Source: Thermoproteota archaeon
GTDB taxonomy: Archaea > Thermoproteota > Thermoprotei > Thermoproteales > Thermocladiaceae
Assembly (NCBI GenBank): GCA_013153275.1
Contig: JAADER010000004.1
Span: forward strand, 1 to 42,247
Reading direction: 5' to 3'
DNA length: 42,247 nt
Within the stretch, counting starts at the first letter, position 1; each line of letters opens with the position of its first letter. A program made the translations under genes and the position numbers. Shown here one piece after another: positions 1 to 8,893 of this stretch. The notes below the pieces were generated by a model. That model worked only from the letters and a program-made list of their open reading frames with translations, ran no database searches and was not told the DNA's origin.

Positions 1-902
1 GCCAGCATCGTGTTTGGACCGAGCCCTCTAGTTAAGAGGAGCTCATCGAATCTCTGGGCGTTTCTAGCCTTCTCTAACACTTTACGGTCAAGTTCTAGTT
101 TTGATAACCTTGAGATCATGCTACTACTGATATATGGGTGATAGTATGTGCTACCTCCTGAGTCTATGTACTCCAGTATTGACCGGCTACCGCTTCTATA
201 TCTTCTCAACAACGCTTTCAACTGTACGAGATCTCTCACAACCTTGCTAGTATCCTGATGTAGGAGATCCATAATCGTCTTCTGCGCCTTCTCGCTGCGT
301 GAGCTCACCATGTTTAGCGCATGTTCGTGCTTTATTCCACATATTCCACTGTGAGGATCTCTTATAAAGGTAGTATCCATCCACCAATGGTATCTTCTTG
401 CAAGCTTTAACTCTGGATTCATACCTTGCTGGACTATGACCCATGATCCGTCCTCGCTTACCATGATCGAGTGATGATAGAGCTGGTACCCGTCCTGTAA
501 TGCTACGTTGTCCACTTTTGCCACGAGTCTCGATATTGTTTTTAGGCTTTCTTTCTCAATGTTGAACCTTTCAGGAAGCTTATCGATCTCCTCAGGAACC
601 TTGAGTGCAAGCTTGCCTTTTCCTCCAAGTATCCTGATAGGAAGGTCGCTCCTGTTAATTGACTCTCTCAGCACCGCGCAGGTTACGGTTGTGCTTCCTG
701 AGCTGTCCCAGTCCATTCCTATGATGTTGTTAAATGCTTGAAAGAATACTGGATTGCTGAACCTTCTCAACGTCTCTCTTGGACCGAACTCCTCTAACAT
801 TATGTTAATAATTAGGTAAGAGAGCTTCTTCATGCGCTCAAATAACCACCTAGGAACATATCCATCATGTAGAGGAAGATCCGCAATACCTGAGACCCCC
901 AT
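1..902 (-). CDS. DUF763 family protein, C-terminus beyond window
   Basis: An open minus-strand frame runs from ATG at 902 to the window edge without a stop, giving about 300 residues. The N-terminus (MGVSGIADLPLHDG, then PRWLFERM) and later blocks GMDWDSSGSTTVTC, YHHSIMVSEDGSW followed by VIVQQGM, RYHWWMDTTF and DPHSGI match the conserved layout of DUF763, a family found mainly in archaea and thermophilic bacteria. The last visible residues (LLLTRGLGPNTML) look like the start of the helix-hairpin-helix-like region of that family. No biochemical function is established for DUF763 to my knowledge. The start is the only ATG before the conserved motif. No Shine-Dalgarno is seen, so translation is probably leaderless. 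The upstream neighbour at 1020 is divergent. Confidence 0.9.
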   Translation of the reverse strand, partial: MGVSGIADLPLHDGYVPRWLFERMKKLSYLIINIMLEEFGPRETLRRFSNPVFFQAFNNIIGMDWDSSGSTTVTCAVLRESINRSDLPIRILGGKGKLALKVPEEIDKLPERFNIEKESLKTISRLVAKVDNVALQDGYQLYHHSIMVSEDGSWVIVQQGMNPELKLARRYHWWMDTTFIRDPHSGICGIKHEHALNMVSSRSEKAQKTIMDLLHQDTSKVVRDLVQLKALLRRYRSGSRSILEYIDSGGSTYYHPYISSSMISRLSKLELDRKVLEKARNAQRFDELLLTRGLGPNTML

Positions 903-1019
903 CTCAACATAATTTACAGAGTATCGAGATAATATTGTTAACTCTTCACCATCGTAAACATATACATCACGTCTACATAGCACATGTTTAAGAGATCTCT
1001 AGGAGATAGCTAGAGCAAT

Positions 1020-1385
1020 ATGGTGAACATATATATGGGACGTGACTCCTGTTATGCACGTTACGAGAAGATGTACGTATCTTCAGGACCTATGGACCTC
1101 AAGAGAGCTGCTGCACACCTATACCTGCACCTTAGAGATCTAGAGAGAGGATGGACCTACGACCATGAGTGCCGTAGGATACGTATGGATGAGGAGCTCT
1201 TTAAGGCACGTAGTAGGTACCTAGTAAAGATATGTTATGAACAGATCAAAGATGAGAAAGAGTGTGAGAAGGTTAGGGACCTCGTGGAGTATGTCATAGC
1301 CAGGAAGAGGCTTCCTTCCTGGGCTCAGGAGCTGGCTGAGTCTGCTATAGTGAGAGTGACTTCCCTGGAGGACTTTCTAAGATAG
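1020..1385 (+). CDS. Hypothetical protein, 121 residues
   Basis: I do not recognise this small basic, helix-rich protein. Arginine is mostly AGA/AGG and leucine codons match the neighbours, which supports real coding. It stops at 1385, one base before the stop of the convergent inositol-phosphate synthase gene, a typical compact arrangement. A TTTAAG box near 987 and AGGAG at 1001-1005 precede the ATG. Later in-frame ATGs (residues 6, 18 and 25) are alternative starts, and the segment from residue 25 on (MDLKRAAAHLYLHLRDLERG) is the most protein-like part. It contains no membrane segment or cysteine-pair motif. Function cannot be assigned. Confidence 0.6.
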   Translation: MVNIYMGRDSCYARYEKMYVSSGPMDLKRAAAHLYLHLRDLERGWTYDHECRRIRMDEELFKARSRYLVKICYEQIKDEKECEKVRDLVEYVIARKRLPSWAQELAESAIVRVTSLEDFLR

Positions 1386-1386
1386 C

Positions 1387-2460
1387 TTATCTATCTCTCT
1401 TGCCTTCTATGAACTCCTCTACCCATTTTCTAGCTACCTCAGGTGGAGCATGGATTGGCGGGTTCTTAAACGCCCATGCACATAGACTATATACTGGCCC
1501 TCCAACGTTTCTGTCAAGTGCTAGCTTCATTATCCTGATAACGTCCACCATTATTCCAGCATTGTTCCATGGATCATACACCTCCAGGTCCACTCTTATC
1601 CTTATTGGCACGCCAGCGAGGCCGCATGCCTCTATGAGCATGTGTGCTATCTTCTTGCTTTCTAGGAATGGTATATATGCTACAGGTGCTATATATGCTG
1701 GAAACTCCTGACCCTCAGCCATCTTCAGCACGGCCTCAGTCTTGGTCTTCTCCTTCTGTTCCCTCCTATACATCAGGTTCAGGAAGTCTGGCGTTCCACC
1801 GATGTTTATCTGGTACGTATGCTTTATCTTGACTCCTCTGATATGTAGTAGATGTATTATCGACTTATGTAGCACTGTTGCACCTACCTGATTCTGTATG
1901 TCATCGCCTGCGAGTGGTAGTCTTCTCTCTTCAAACTTCTTAGGTATCTCTGGATGGTTTGCTATCATTGCCGGCATCGCATTTACGAACGCGCATCCAG
2001 CACGTAGACAAGCCTCTGCATATGCTTCTGATGCTTTCTGAGCTCCTGTTGGTAGATAGCTTATCACTATGTGCGTGTTAGATGCCTGTAGCTCCTTGAC
2101 GACGTCCTCGAGCGTGGTCTCTGTTACCGGTATGAACGTATTCTTAAGCTGATCTGCAACTCCGTCGAGAAGCACTCCAGGTTTTACCTTAACTCCTAGT
2201 GGTGCAACGTCTGTGACCTTGAGAGCGTTGTTAGGTGGTGCAAATATTGCCTCTGCAAGGTCCTTACCTATCTTTCTCTGATCAACGTCGAATGCCGCTA
2301 CGAACTTTATGTCCTTTATAGTATATGGTCCAACCTTCTCGAACACGATGCCTGTTGGTCTCTCCTCTTTAGCTACGGCCTGATAGTAGTACACTCCTTG
2401 TACTAGTGCGCTTGCGCAGTTTCCTACACCTACTATTGCTACGTTGATACTCGTCTTCAC
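1387..2460 (-). CDS. ino1: myo-inositol-1-phosphate synthase
   Basis: The enzyme converts glucose-6-phosphate to 1L-myo-inositol-1-phosphate with NAD, in the cytosol. In archaea the product feeds inositol ether lipids and thermoprotective solutes such as di-myo-inositol phosphate. The 357-residue length suits the short archaeal/actinobacterial type. Visible marks are the dinucleotide-binding loop VAIVGVGNCASAL at residues 7-19, the segment NAMPAMIAN near 160-168, and GDDIQNQVGAT at 185-195, the hallmark of the family active site. It is divergent from tmk. A TTTAAA box at 2484-2489 lies about 26 bases before its ATG, so the mRNA is probably leaderless. Confidence 0.95.
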   Translation of the reverse strand: MKTSINVAIVGVGNCASALVQGVYYYQAVAKEERPTGIVFEKVGPYTIKDIKFVAAFDVDQRKIGKDLAEAIFAPPNNALKVTDVAPLGVKVKPGVLLDGVADQLKNTFIPVTETTLEDVVKELQASNTHIVISYLPTGAQKASEAYAEACLRAGCAFVNAMPAMIANHPEIPKKFEERRLPLAGDDIQNQVGATVLHKSIIHLLHIRGVKIKHTYQINIGGTPDFLNLMYRREQKEKTKTEAVLKMAEGQEFPAYIAPVAYIPFLESKKIAHMLIEACGLAGVPIRIRVDLEVYDPWNNAGIMVDVIRIMKLALDRNVGGPVYSLCAWAFKNPPIHAPPEVARKWVEEFIEGKRDR

Positions 2461-2483
2461 GTGTTACATTACCATGACACTTT

Positions 2484-2489
2484 TTTAAA
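2484..2489. promoter_or_regulatory. Shared TATA box between ino1 and tmk
   Basis: TTTAAA inside a T6A4 run. Counting about 26 bases out gives a leaderless start for ino1 at 2460 on the minus strand, and a plus-strand start near 2513, just before the GTG at 2520. A self-complementary TATA element can serve both directions. This is inference from archaeal promoter spacing. Confidence 0.55.
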
Positions 2490-2519
2490 ATGTATCTCCT
2501 CACAAACATCAGGAGAGCT

Positions 2520-3110
2520 GTGAAGTGGATAGTGTTTGAAGGTCCTGATTGTACTGGAAAAAGCACAATAATACTTGAACTATCAAAAATTTTAGAAAGG
2601 TCAGGATATAGGGTCCTCGTGACGGCCGAGCCATCTCGATCACCGATCGGGAGACTCATAAGGGACTGGCTTCTCAGAGAGAAGGTAGATCCTCCACATA
2701 TTTATGCGCTAACGTTCACAGCTGATAGATACTACCATTATTATAACATCGTTAAGCGAGGACTTGAGCAGGGCCTGATAGTCCTCCAGGAGAGATACAA
2801 GCTCTCGACCATCGTGTACCAATCAGAGATGGGTATTGACGAGAAATGGATAATGGAGCTTAACAGATATGTACCAGATCCTGACCTGACAATAGTGCTT
2901 GATGCAGATCCTGAGATAATCAGAGAGAGGTTACATAGAAAGTCTAGTAGAGAAATATTTGAAAGAGATATAGAGACCTTGTCTAGAATTCGACAGAAAT
3001 ATCTAGATATTGCGACGAGGCTGGGGCTTCCTGTGGTGCGGACAGATCGTGATGTTCGTGATGTTGTCTGGGAGGTGTATACTATTGTCAGAAGAGTACT
3101 AGAGAGCTAG
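2520..3110 (+). CDS. tmk: Thymidylate kinase
   Basis: The enzyme phosphorylates dTMP to dTDP with ATP in the cytosol. From the GTG at 2520 the protein has 196 residues, begins MKWIVFEG, and carries the P-loop GPDCTGKS at residues 8-15. The substrate segment FTADRYYHY follows. Thymidylate kinases usually start directly with this beta strand. An ATG at 2490 is in frame but lies on top of the TTTAAA box at 2484-2489, and AGGAG at 2511-2515 precedes the GTG, so I prefer 2520. The usual DRY motif after the second strand reads ERYKLS here, a small deviation. Its last four bases overlap the stop of the convergent UPF0147 gene. Confidence 0.9.
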   Translation: MKWIVFEGPDCTGKSTIILELSKILERSGYRVLVTAEPSRSPIGRLIRDWLLREKVDPPHIYALTFTADRYYHYYNIVKRGLEQGLIVLQERYKLSTIVYQSEMGIDEKWIMELNRYVPDPDLTIVLDADPEIIRERLHRKSSREIFERDIETLSRIRQKYLDIATRLGLPVVRTDRDVRDVVWEVYTIVRRVLES

Positions 3111-3409
3111 ACTATGTCTTTTATCTGCTCGAGTATGCTTATTACCTGCCAGAATATTACCCTACTAAACAGAGGCATGTTTGGATCCATGAGAACATCA
3201 TCTAGTATGCTTATCACCATTGATGCCTTGACTCCAGGACTCAGTGTTGGGTTCATGAGTACTCGGATCGCCTCGCTTGCTGCTCTCCGTATGTTTCTGG
3301 GTACTCCCATGTCCTGGACTACTCTGGTGAGGTAGTACAGGGCCTGTTTCAATCGCTCCTCTATCTCCGCCTTGCTTACACCTCCTCTTGAAGTGTCGCT
3401 GCTTGACAT
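3107..3409 (-). CDS. UPF0147 family protein
   Basis: A 100-residue all-helical archaeal protein whose core (ALYYLTRVVQDMGVPRNIRR, then SEAIRVL, SPGVKA and DDVLMDPNMPLFSR) matches UPF0147, a small family conserved across archaea with no proven function that I know of. The first 14 residues (MSSSDTSRGGVSKA) are a low-complexity lead. A TTTATAAG box near 3435-3442 lies about 29 bases before the ATG, so the transcript is probably leaderless. It converges on tmk with a four-base overlap and is divergent from the DNA polymerase gene. Confidence 0.88.
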   Translation of the reverse strand: MSSSDTSRGGVSKAEIEERLKQALYYLTRVVQDMGVPRNIRRAASEAIRVLMNPTLSPGVKASMVISILDDVLMDPNMPLFSRVIFWQVISILEQIKDIV

Positions 3410-3528
3410 CTGTCTTAGACTACTATGTCGGTCTTATAAAGCCTAATCTGCCATTTAGTTAATGATGCTCATTGATGTATTAGTAGAATAAGGTTAATAT
3501 GTTTCTCAGCTAGAGATACCTCAGCAAC

Positions 3529-5922
3529 ATGCCTGATATAGAGCTCTGGCTATTAGATATTACGTACGCGATAGGTAAGAAGGGGCTTGAGCTCAGGATA
3601 TATGGAATAGATAGCAATGGAAACAGGACCCTCCTCATAGATAGAGGATTCAGACCCTACTTTTACGCTCTACTCAAGAAAGACCAGGACCCAGCTATTG
3701 CAGAGGAGAGGATAAGAAAGAGACTTGAGGCAAAAGGAATAATAGGAACAGAAAGACATGTGAAGAAGCTCTTCGGAAAGGAGAGAAACGTAGTGAAGAT
3801 AATAGCGAAGATTCCTGAGAAGGTCAGAGAGCTGAGAGAGCTTGTCAAGGAGATGCCTGAGGTCGAGGACGTCGTAGAGGCTGACATAAGGTTCTACATG
3901 AGGTACCTGATAGATCATGACCTACGTCCAAGCTCATGGATAAGGGTAGACTATGTAGAGGAGATAGATAGAAAAGAGTATCCAGATCAGAAGGTTGATA
4001 GGATAGTTCTAGCAAAGACCAGACCATACACTCTCCACGACAGAACGGATATACCTAAGACGAGGACCCTAGCATTTGACATAGAGGTATATAACCCTAG
4101 AGGAACCCCACATCCTGAGCGTGATCCCGTAATCATAATATCACTCTACAATGACGAGGGAAGGCTCACGCAGCTCATAGCGGATGATGATAAGAATGAT
4201 AGAAAGATAATTAAAGAGTTCGTAAGCTATGTTCAAACATATGATCCAGACATCATACTTGGATACAACTCAAACAACTTTGACTGGCCATACCTGGTCA
4301 GAAGGTCAGAGAGGATAGGAGTAAAGCTAGCTGTAACGAGGACAGGCGGGAAACCTGAGCAGAGCGTTTATGGTCACTGGTCAGTTATTGGTAGAGCAAA
4401 CGTTGATCTCTACAACATTATTGAGGAGATTCCTGACATAAAGATCAAGAGTCTTGACTACGTTGCTGACTATTTCGGAATTCTGCCAAGAGAGAAGAGG
4501 ATAATCATACCTGGTCATAGAATATATGAGTACTGGGACGATAAGAGCAAGAGAGAGTTACTAATCAAGTACGCTGAACAGGACGTATACAGCACATATA
4601 AGCTTGGCGAGAAGTTCGTACCATTTCTCATACAGCTATCATACATCTCAGGACTACCGCTTGACCAGGTTGGTGCAGCATCTGTCGGAATGCGTGTTGA
4701 GTGGATGATAATGTTCAGAGCTTTCAAGCTTAACGAGCTTGCACCAAACAGGGTAGAGAGACCCTACGAGAGCTACAAGGGAGCCATAGTCCTAGAACCC
4801 AAGCCGGGTCTTCACACTAATGTTGCTGTTCTCGACTTCACAAGCATGTATCCTAACATAATGGTTAAGTACAACGTATCGCCTGACACGTATATAGATC
4901 CCTCAGAGTGGGACAAGTACCCAGACTACTATGAGGCGCCAGAGGTCAAGCACAGGTTTAGAAAGGAGCCTCCAGGACTATACAAGCATATACTTGTGGA
5001 GTTGATGACTAAGAGGAAAGAGGTCCGCGAGCAGATGAAGAAGCTTCCTAGAGACAGTCCTGACTACATAATTCTCGACGAGAGACAGAAAGCATTGAAG
5101 ATAATGGCTAACGCAATGTACGGATACTGTGGATGGGTTGGAGCAAGATGGTACAAGAGAGAGGTAGCAGAGGCAGTTACTGCATGGGCTCGACACATAA
5201 TGAAGACTGTCCTCAACTATGCAAAGAAGATAGGTCTAGAAGTGATATACGGAGACACTGACAGCCTCTTCGTACGTAACGATCCTGAGAAGATAAGCAA
5301 GCTTGTAGAGTTCGTAGAGAAGGAGCTCGGCTTCGAGATAAAGCTAGAGAAGGTGTATAAGAAGATAATATTCACAGAAGCAAAGAAGAGATATGTAGGG
5401 CTCACAGAGGATGATAGGATAGACATAGTTGGCTTCGAGGCTGTGAGAGCTGACTGGGCAGAGATTGCTAAGGAGACTCAGGAGAAGGTTGCGGAGATAG
5501 TTCTCAAGACAGGTAACATAGACGAGGCTATAAGGTACGTCCACTCGGTCATAAAGAAATTGAAAAACTACGAGTTCGATATAGACGACGTCATAATATG
5601 GAAGACGCTTGACAAGAACCTCAACGAGTACAAGACGATAACACCTCACGTATATGCTGCAAAGAAGCTAGTAGAGGCAGGGTTCAAGGTCTCTAAAGGA
5701 GACACAATAGGCTACGTCATCGTTAAGTCTGGAGGAGGAAAGATTGCATATAGAGCGAAACCGTACATCTTAGTGAAGGACATCAGAGAGATAGACGTAG
5801 ATTACTACATTGAGCATCAGGTCATTCCAGCAGCAATGAGGATATTACAGGTCTTTGGTGTAAGAGAAGATATGTTACTTAGCGGAAAGAGGGCAAAGTC
5901 AATAACAGAGTTCTTCAGCTGA
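3529..5922 (+). CDS. polB: Family B DNA polymerase with 3'-5' exonuclease
   Basis: A 797-residue replicative-type polymerase. The proofreading domain shows Exo I (FDIEVY, Asp184/Glu186), Exo II (NSNNFDWPY, Asp252) and Exo III (YAEQDVYSTY). The polymerase domain shows motif A DFTSMYPNIM (Asp436), motif B KIMANAMYGYCGW and motif C YGDTDSLF (Asp576, Asp578). All expected catalytic residues are present and there is no intein. The N-terminal region fits the family's uracil-sensing domain. Crenarchaea carry several PolB paralogs. Overall resemblance is to the single-chain PolB3/euryarchaeal-like type, but the paralog is my inference. A GGTTAATATG element near 3492 may be its TATA box. The 3' end overlaps dnaG by eight bases, convergently. 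Confidence 0.96.
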   Translation: MPDIELWLLDITYAIGKKGLELRIYGIDSNGNRTLLIDRGFRPYFYALLKKDQDPAIAEERIRKRLEAKGIIGTERHVKKLFGKERNVVKIIAKIPEKVRELRELVKEMPEVEDVVEADIRFYMRYLIDHDLRPSSWIRVDYVEEIDRKEYPDQKVDRIVLAKTRPYTLHDRTDIPKTRTLAFDIEVYNPRGTPHPERDPVIIISLYNDEGRLTQLIADDDKNDRKIIKEFVSYVQTYDPDIILGYNSNNFDWPYLVRRSERIGVKLAVTRTGGKPEQSVYGHWSVIGRANVDLYNIIEEIPDIKIKSLDYVADYFGILPREKRIIIPGHRIYEYWDDKSKRELLIKYAEQDVYSTYKLGEKFVPFLIQLSYISGLPLDQVGAASVGMRVEWMIMFRAFKLNELAPNRVERPYESYKGAIVLEPKPGLHTNVAVLDFTSMYPNIMVKYNVSPDTYIDPSEWDKYPDYYEAPEVKHRFRKEPPGLYKHILVELMTKRKEVREQMKKLPRDSPDYIILDERQKALKIMANAMYGYCGWVGARWYKREVAEAVTAWARHIMKTVLNYAKKIGLEVIYGDTDSLFVRNDPEKISKLVEFVEKELGFEIKLEKVYKKIIFTEAKKRYVGLTEDDRIDIVGFEAVRADWAEIAKETQEKVAEIVLKTGNIDEAIRYVHSVIKKLKNYEFDIDDVIIWKTLDKNLNEYKTITPHVYAAKKLVEAGFKVSKGDTIGYVIVKSGGGKIAYRAKPYILVKDIREIDVDYYIEHQVIPAAMRILQVFGVREDMLLSGKRAKSITEFFS

Positions 5923-7270
5923 CAGTAGCCTCCTGCTGCTTGAGGACCTCGTCTATGGTCACTATCTTCATGTTCTCAGGCATCTTAGCTATCCCTCCTA
6001 TTCTCGAGGCAATTATCAGTTTAACACCCTTCCCAGCAGCAGTATCTACCAGTCTCTGAGTACATACTCCATCCATAACTATAGCCTTGACATTATCTAG
6101 CTGCTGAAGCACGTCTATGAGATCCTTTACGGGGACTCTCTTTATCTCGTTCCAGGACTCGTCGTAGAGTACTGCCTCTAACGTACCAGTTAGTTTCTTG
6201 ACCTCCTCTAACACATGTGTAGGAACCTCAACCTTCTCTGCAACCTCCTCAAAAGCCTCCGCCTTCGCCTCAGATGGCGGTGAAGGTACCTGTATAGGTA
6301 CTGGCTGGGCCTGCACAGGCTTCTGCTCAACCTCAACCTGGACCTGCTGCCTCGCCTCCGCCCTCTGCTCTCTTCTCTCAGTAGTCTCTACTGGCTGTGG
6401 TTGCGGTCTCTCTACAGGTTTAGGCTTTATCTCCTCTCTTATCTGAGCTAGATACTCCTCGACAGGTATCTTGTTGCGTAGACACTTGGCTATCTCCTTA
6501 GCCGTAAGCTCCTCAACTTCTTTACCTGGTGGTGCACGCGCTATGTAGTCGATGTCTGCAACCTTTATCAGCTCTCTAAGCAACATCTCTCCCCCTCTAT
6601 CGCCGTCGACGAATGCTATAGTCGTCTTCTTACGTGAGAGCTCTATTATGGTCTTAGGAATCCCCCCACTAGCGCCCTCAACAGCTATGACGTTCCTGTA
6701 TCCATGTCTCAGAAGATTCAACACGTCTGCACGTCCTTCAACAATTATTATCGTATCAGCACGATCGACATCGGGACCAGCCGGAAGACCTTCAGGTCCA
6801 TATCTTATAAGTTCCGCCTCGCTAACAGCCTCGATAAGCTTGTTTATCAGCTCCTTGCTGTCTGGCAGAACCTCATGCTGTATCTTCATTGCAAGCTCCT
6901 TGGCTCTCTCAAGTATGCGCTTTCTCTTCTCCTCTCTCAGATCCTTTATCTCCACGATCTTCACCTTTGCAGCATATGGACCGACCCTGTCAACGGTCTC
7001 CAATGCAGCAGCTATCAGAGCCGTCTCATATCTGTTCAGGTTTGATGGAACATATATCTTGCCGCTAGTCTTGTCTCCTCTTCTCTCTATCTCAACCTCT
7101 ATCCTGCCCACTCTCCCCATCATCTGCAGCTCTCTCAGATCCAGATCCGCCCCTAGCAGGCCCTCAGTCTGGCTGAATATGGCTCCTATTATGTCAGGCT
7201 TGTCTACAGATCCCTGAACCTCGAATGACGCTACGATCAGGTACTTGGCGGCTATGGTCAAGGCTCCCAT
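5915..7270 (-). CDS. dnaG: Archaeal DnaG-like primase
   Basis: A 451-residue archaeal DnaG. The TOPRIM domain shows IIIVEGRADV (Glu178) and FVDGDRGG (Asp222, Asp224), the acidic metal-binding residues, with GASGGIPKTI between. The N-terminal domain (1-170) and the C-terminal domain (from about 350) fit archaeal DnaG. They are joined by a Pro/Gln/Glu-rich linker at about 283-345 that is probably disordered. Archaeal DnaG makes RNA primers in vitro and also associates with the exosome through its terminal domains, so a role in RNA turnover is possible. It is convergent with polB (eight-base overlap) and divergent from map. Confidence 0.95.
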   Translation of the reverse strand: MGALTIAAKYLIVASFEVQGSVDKPDIIGAIFSQTEGLLGADLDLRELQMMGRVGRIEVEIERRGDKTSGKIYVPSNLNRYETALIAAALETVDRVGPYAAKVKIVEIKDLREEKRKRILERAKELAMKIQHEVLPDSKELINKLIEAVSEAELIRYGPEGLPAGPDVDRADTIIIVEGRADVLNLLRHGYRNVIAVEGASGGIPKTIIELSRKKTTIAFVDGDRGGEMLLRELIKVADIDYIARAPPGKEVEELTAKEIAKCLRNKIPVEEYLAQIREEIKPKPVERPQPQPVETTERREQRAEARQQVQVEVEQKPVQAQPVPIQVPSPPSEAKAEAFEEVAEKVEVPTHVLEEVKKLTGTLEAVLYDESWNEIKRVPVKDLIDVLQQLDNVKAIVMDGVCTQRLVDTAAGKGVKLIIASRIGGIAKMPENMKIVTIDEVLKQQEATVS

Positions 7271-7310
7271 GACCTACCTCCTGAGCGCTCTACGTGCTTC
7301 ACCTAATCTT

Positions 7311-7328
7311 AAATGTTTCTTTACATTT
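7311..7328. repeat. Inverted repeat between dnaG and map
   Basis: AAATGT, six spacer bases, then ACATTT: perfect six-base arms between the divergent dnaG and map start codons. It could be an operator or chance in AT-rich DNA. Only the symmetry is seen directly. Confidence 0.35.
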
Positions 7329-7373
7329 AGAAGAATTCGTTAAATCATAGACTCGCTAACTAGAAGTGAGAAC

Positions 7374-8294
7374 ATGATAAGCAGAGAAGAGCTAGAGACT
7401 CTCAGGAAGGTAGGAGAGATAGTACACAGGACGCTCAACAGATCGCTCAACATAGCACGACCAGGAATGAAAGTGCTTGATCTATGCGAGGACCTCGAGA
7501 GCTACATAAGGAGCCAGGGAGCGCGACCAGCATTCCCAGTGAACGTGAGCATAAATGACGTAGCAGCACACTACACAGCAAAGATAGACGACGACCTCAC
7601 GATACCTGAAAAAAGTGTCGTAAAGATAGATGTTGGAGCACATATAGATGGACTAATAGTCGATGCAGCAGTAACAGTAAGCTTCGATCCAATATATGAG
7701 AACCTCCTCAAAGCAGCACTAGAAGCATTAAAAACAGTAAGACACGTACTAAAACATGGAGTACCTGTGAGAAAGATAGGAGCCGCAATAGAGAAGACAA
7801 TAAAACTTCACGGATTCAAACCGATAGAGAACCTGACAGGACACCTAATAAGAAGATACGAGCTCCATGCAGGCAAGTCAATACCAAACGTCGACAACGG
7901 AGATGAAAGACACGTACTTGAAGGAGAGATATATGCAATAGAGCCCTTTGCCACGAACGGTGCGGGAGTCGTCGTCGACTATCCAACATATACCATATAT
8001 AGACTACAGACAACATCGGCAAAACAATTAAAGAAAGCACAGAAAAAGTATGGCAATATAATAAACGATATAGTGCAAGTAAATGACCACCTGCCTTTCA
8101 CGCCAAGATGGCTAAAAGACAAGTATCACAACATTAACGAGCTTATTAATAAGCTCGTAGAGGAGAACATACTCTACGCATATCCAATGCTTGTGGAGGA
8201 GAAGCACGGTTATGTCTCACAGTTTGAGGACACGTTCATAGTGCTGTCTAATGGTTGTGAGGAGCTTGCGCACACTATAGAGCTCTTCAGATAG
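7374..8294 (+). CDS. map: Methionine aminopeptidase, type II
   Basis: Removes the initiator methionine from nascent proteins in the cytosol. The 306 residues show the five metal ligands expected of type II enzymes: Asp86 (KIDVGAHIDG), Asp97 (GLIVDAAV), His157 (LTGHLI), Glu190 (YAIEPFA) and a C-terminal Glu in QFEDTF. The usual insert between the fourth and fifth ligands is present. A CGTTAAATC element near 7339-7346 lies about 30 bases before the ATG, suggesting a leaderless or nearly leaderless mRNA. The first two thirds of the gene favour A-ending codons, whereas the last part uses more T/G-ending codons. Confidence 0.95.
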   Translation: MISREELETLRKVGEIVHRTLNRSLNIARPGMKVLDLCEDLESYIRSQGARPAFPVNVSINDVAAHYTAKIDDDLTIPEKSVVKIDVGAHIDGLIVDAAVTVSFDPIYENLLKAALEALKTVRHVLKHGVPVRKIGAAIEKTIKLHGFKPIENLTGHLIRRYELHAGKSIPNVDNGDERHVLEGEIYAIEPFATNGAGVVVDYPTYTIYRLQTTSAKQLKKAQKKYGNIINDIVQVNDHLPFTPRWLKDKYHNINELINKLVEENILYAYPMLVEEKHGYVSQFEDTFIVLSNGCEELAHTIELFR

Positions 8295-8299
8295 GGCTC

Positions 8300-8893
8300 C
8301 TACGCCTCTCTGCACAGATTATCATATGCCTCTCTTAGCCAGTCATCGGATATTCCGAGGTCCGTTCTAGTGAACAGACTTAACAGCTCTATACTCTCTC
8401 TTCTAAGATTATCTCTACAGCCCTCCTCTCTATCCACTACAACGATTGCGTATTTAACGTTTCCTCCAAGCTCTCTCACAGTCCTAGCAACCTGCAGTAT
8501 TGTTGAACCTGTCGTACATACGTCATCTATTATCACTACCTGTCTATCCCTCACGAGCTCTATTGGCCCGACAAGATTGCCACCCATACCATGTTCCTTA
8601 GCTTTCTCCCTCAGAACCAGCATTGGTTTCTTCGTTATCAGCGATAACGTTACTAATAGTGGAACTGCGCCTAATGCCTTGCATGCAAGTATGTCAAAGC
8701 TCATGCTTCTCAGAAACTCCTCATATATTGCTCTTGACACAACTTCGAGACAGCGAGGATCGCCGAAGAGTATTCTCCTAAGGTCTATATAGTAGGGGCT
8801 CAATTTTCCGCTTGAGAGTTTGAAACATCTGTCTGATGCTTTAAATACGCAGGATAGTACGCACCTATATGCTTGTTCTCTTAGAGATGTCAT
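8300..8893 (-). CDS. pyrE: Orotate phosphoribosyltransferase
   Basis: Joins orotate and PRPP to give OMP in pyrimidine synthesis. The 197-residue protein has SSGKLSPYYIDLRR near residues 27-40, which contacts the orotate/phosphate end, and the PRPP-binding signature VVIIDDVCTTGSTI at about 119-132. The segment LREKAKEHGMGG corresponds to the flexible catalytic loop with its lysines. Its ATG overlaps the stop of the small gene upstream (8890-8893), so it is translationally coupled as the last member of a minus-strand operon (radical SAM gene, icd, small gene, pyrE). No other pyrimidine genes are adjacent. Confidence 0.94.
   Translation of the reverse strand: MTSLREQAYRCVLSCVFKASDRCFKLSSGKLSPYYIDLRRILFGDPRCLEVVSRAIYEEFLRSMSFDILACKALGAVPLLVTLSLITKKPMLVLREKAKEHGMGGNLVGPIELVRDRQVVIIDDVCTTGSTILQVARTVRELGGNVKYAIVVVDREEGCRDNLRRESIELLSLFTRTDLGISDDWLREAYDNLCREA

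Noticed and set aside
6198-7217. Long Ser/Thr/Cys-rich plus-strand frames opposite dnaG
   Set aside because: Typical antisense shadows of a coding gene. The minus strand has clear TOPRIM motifs.
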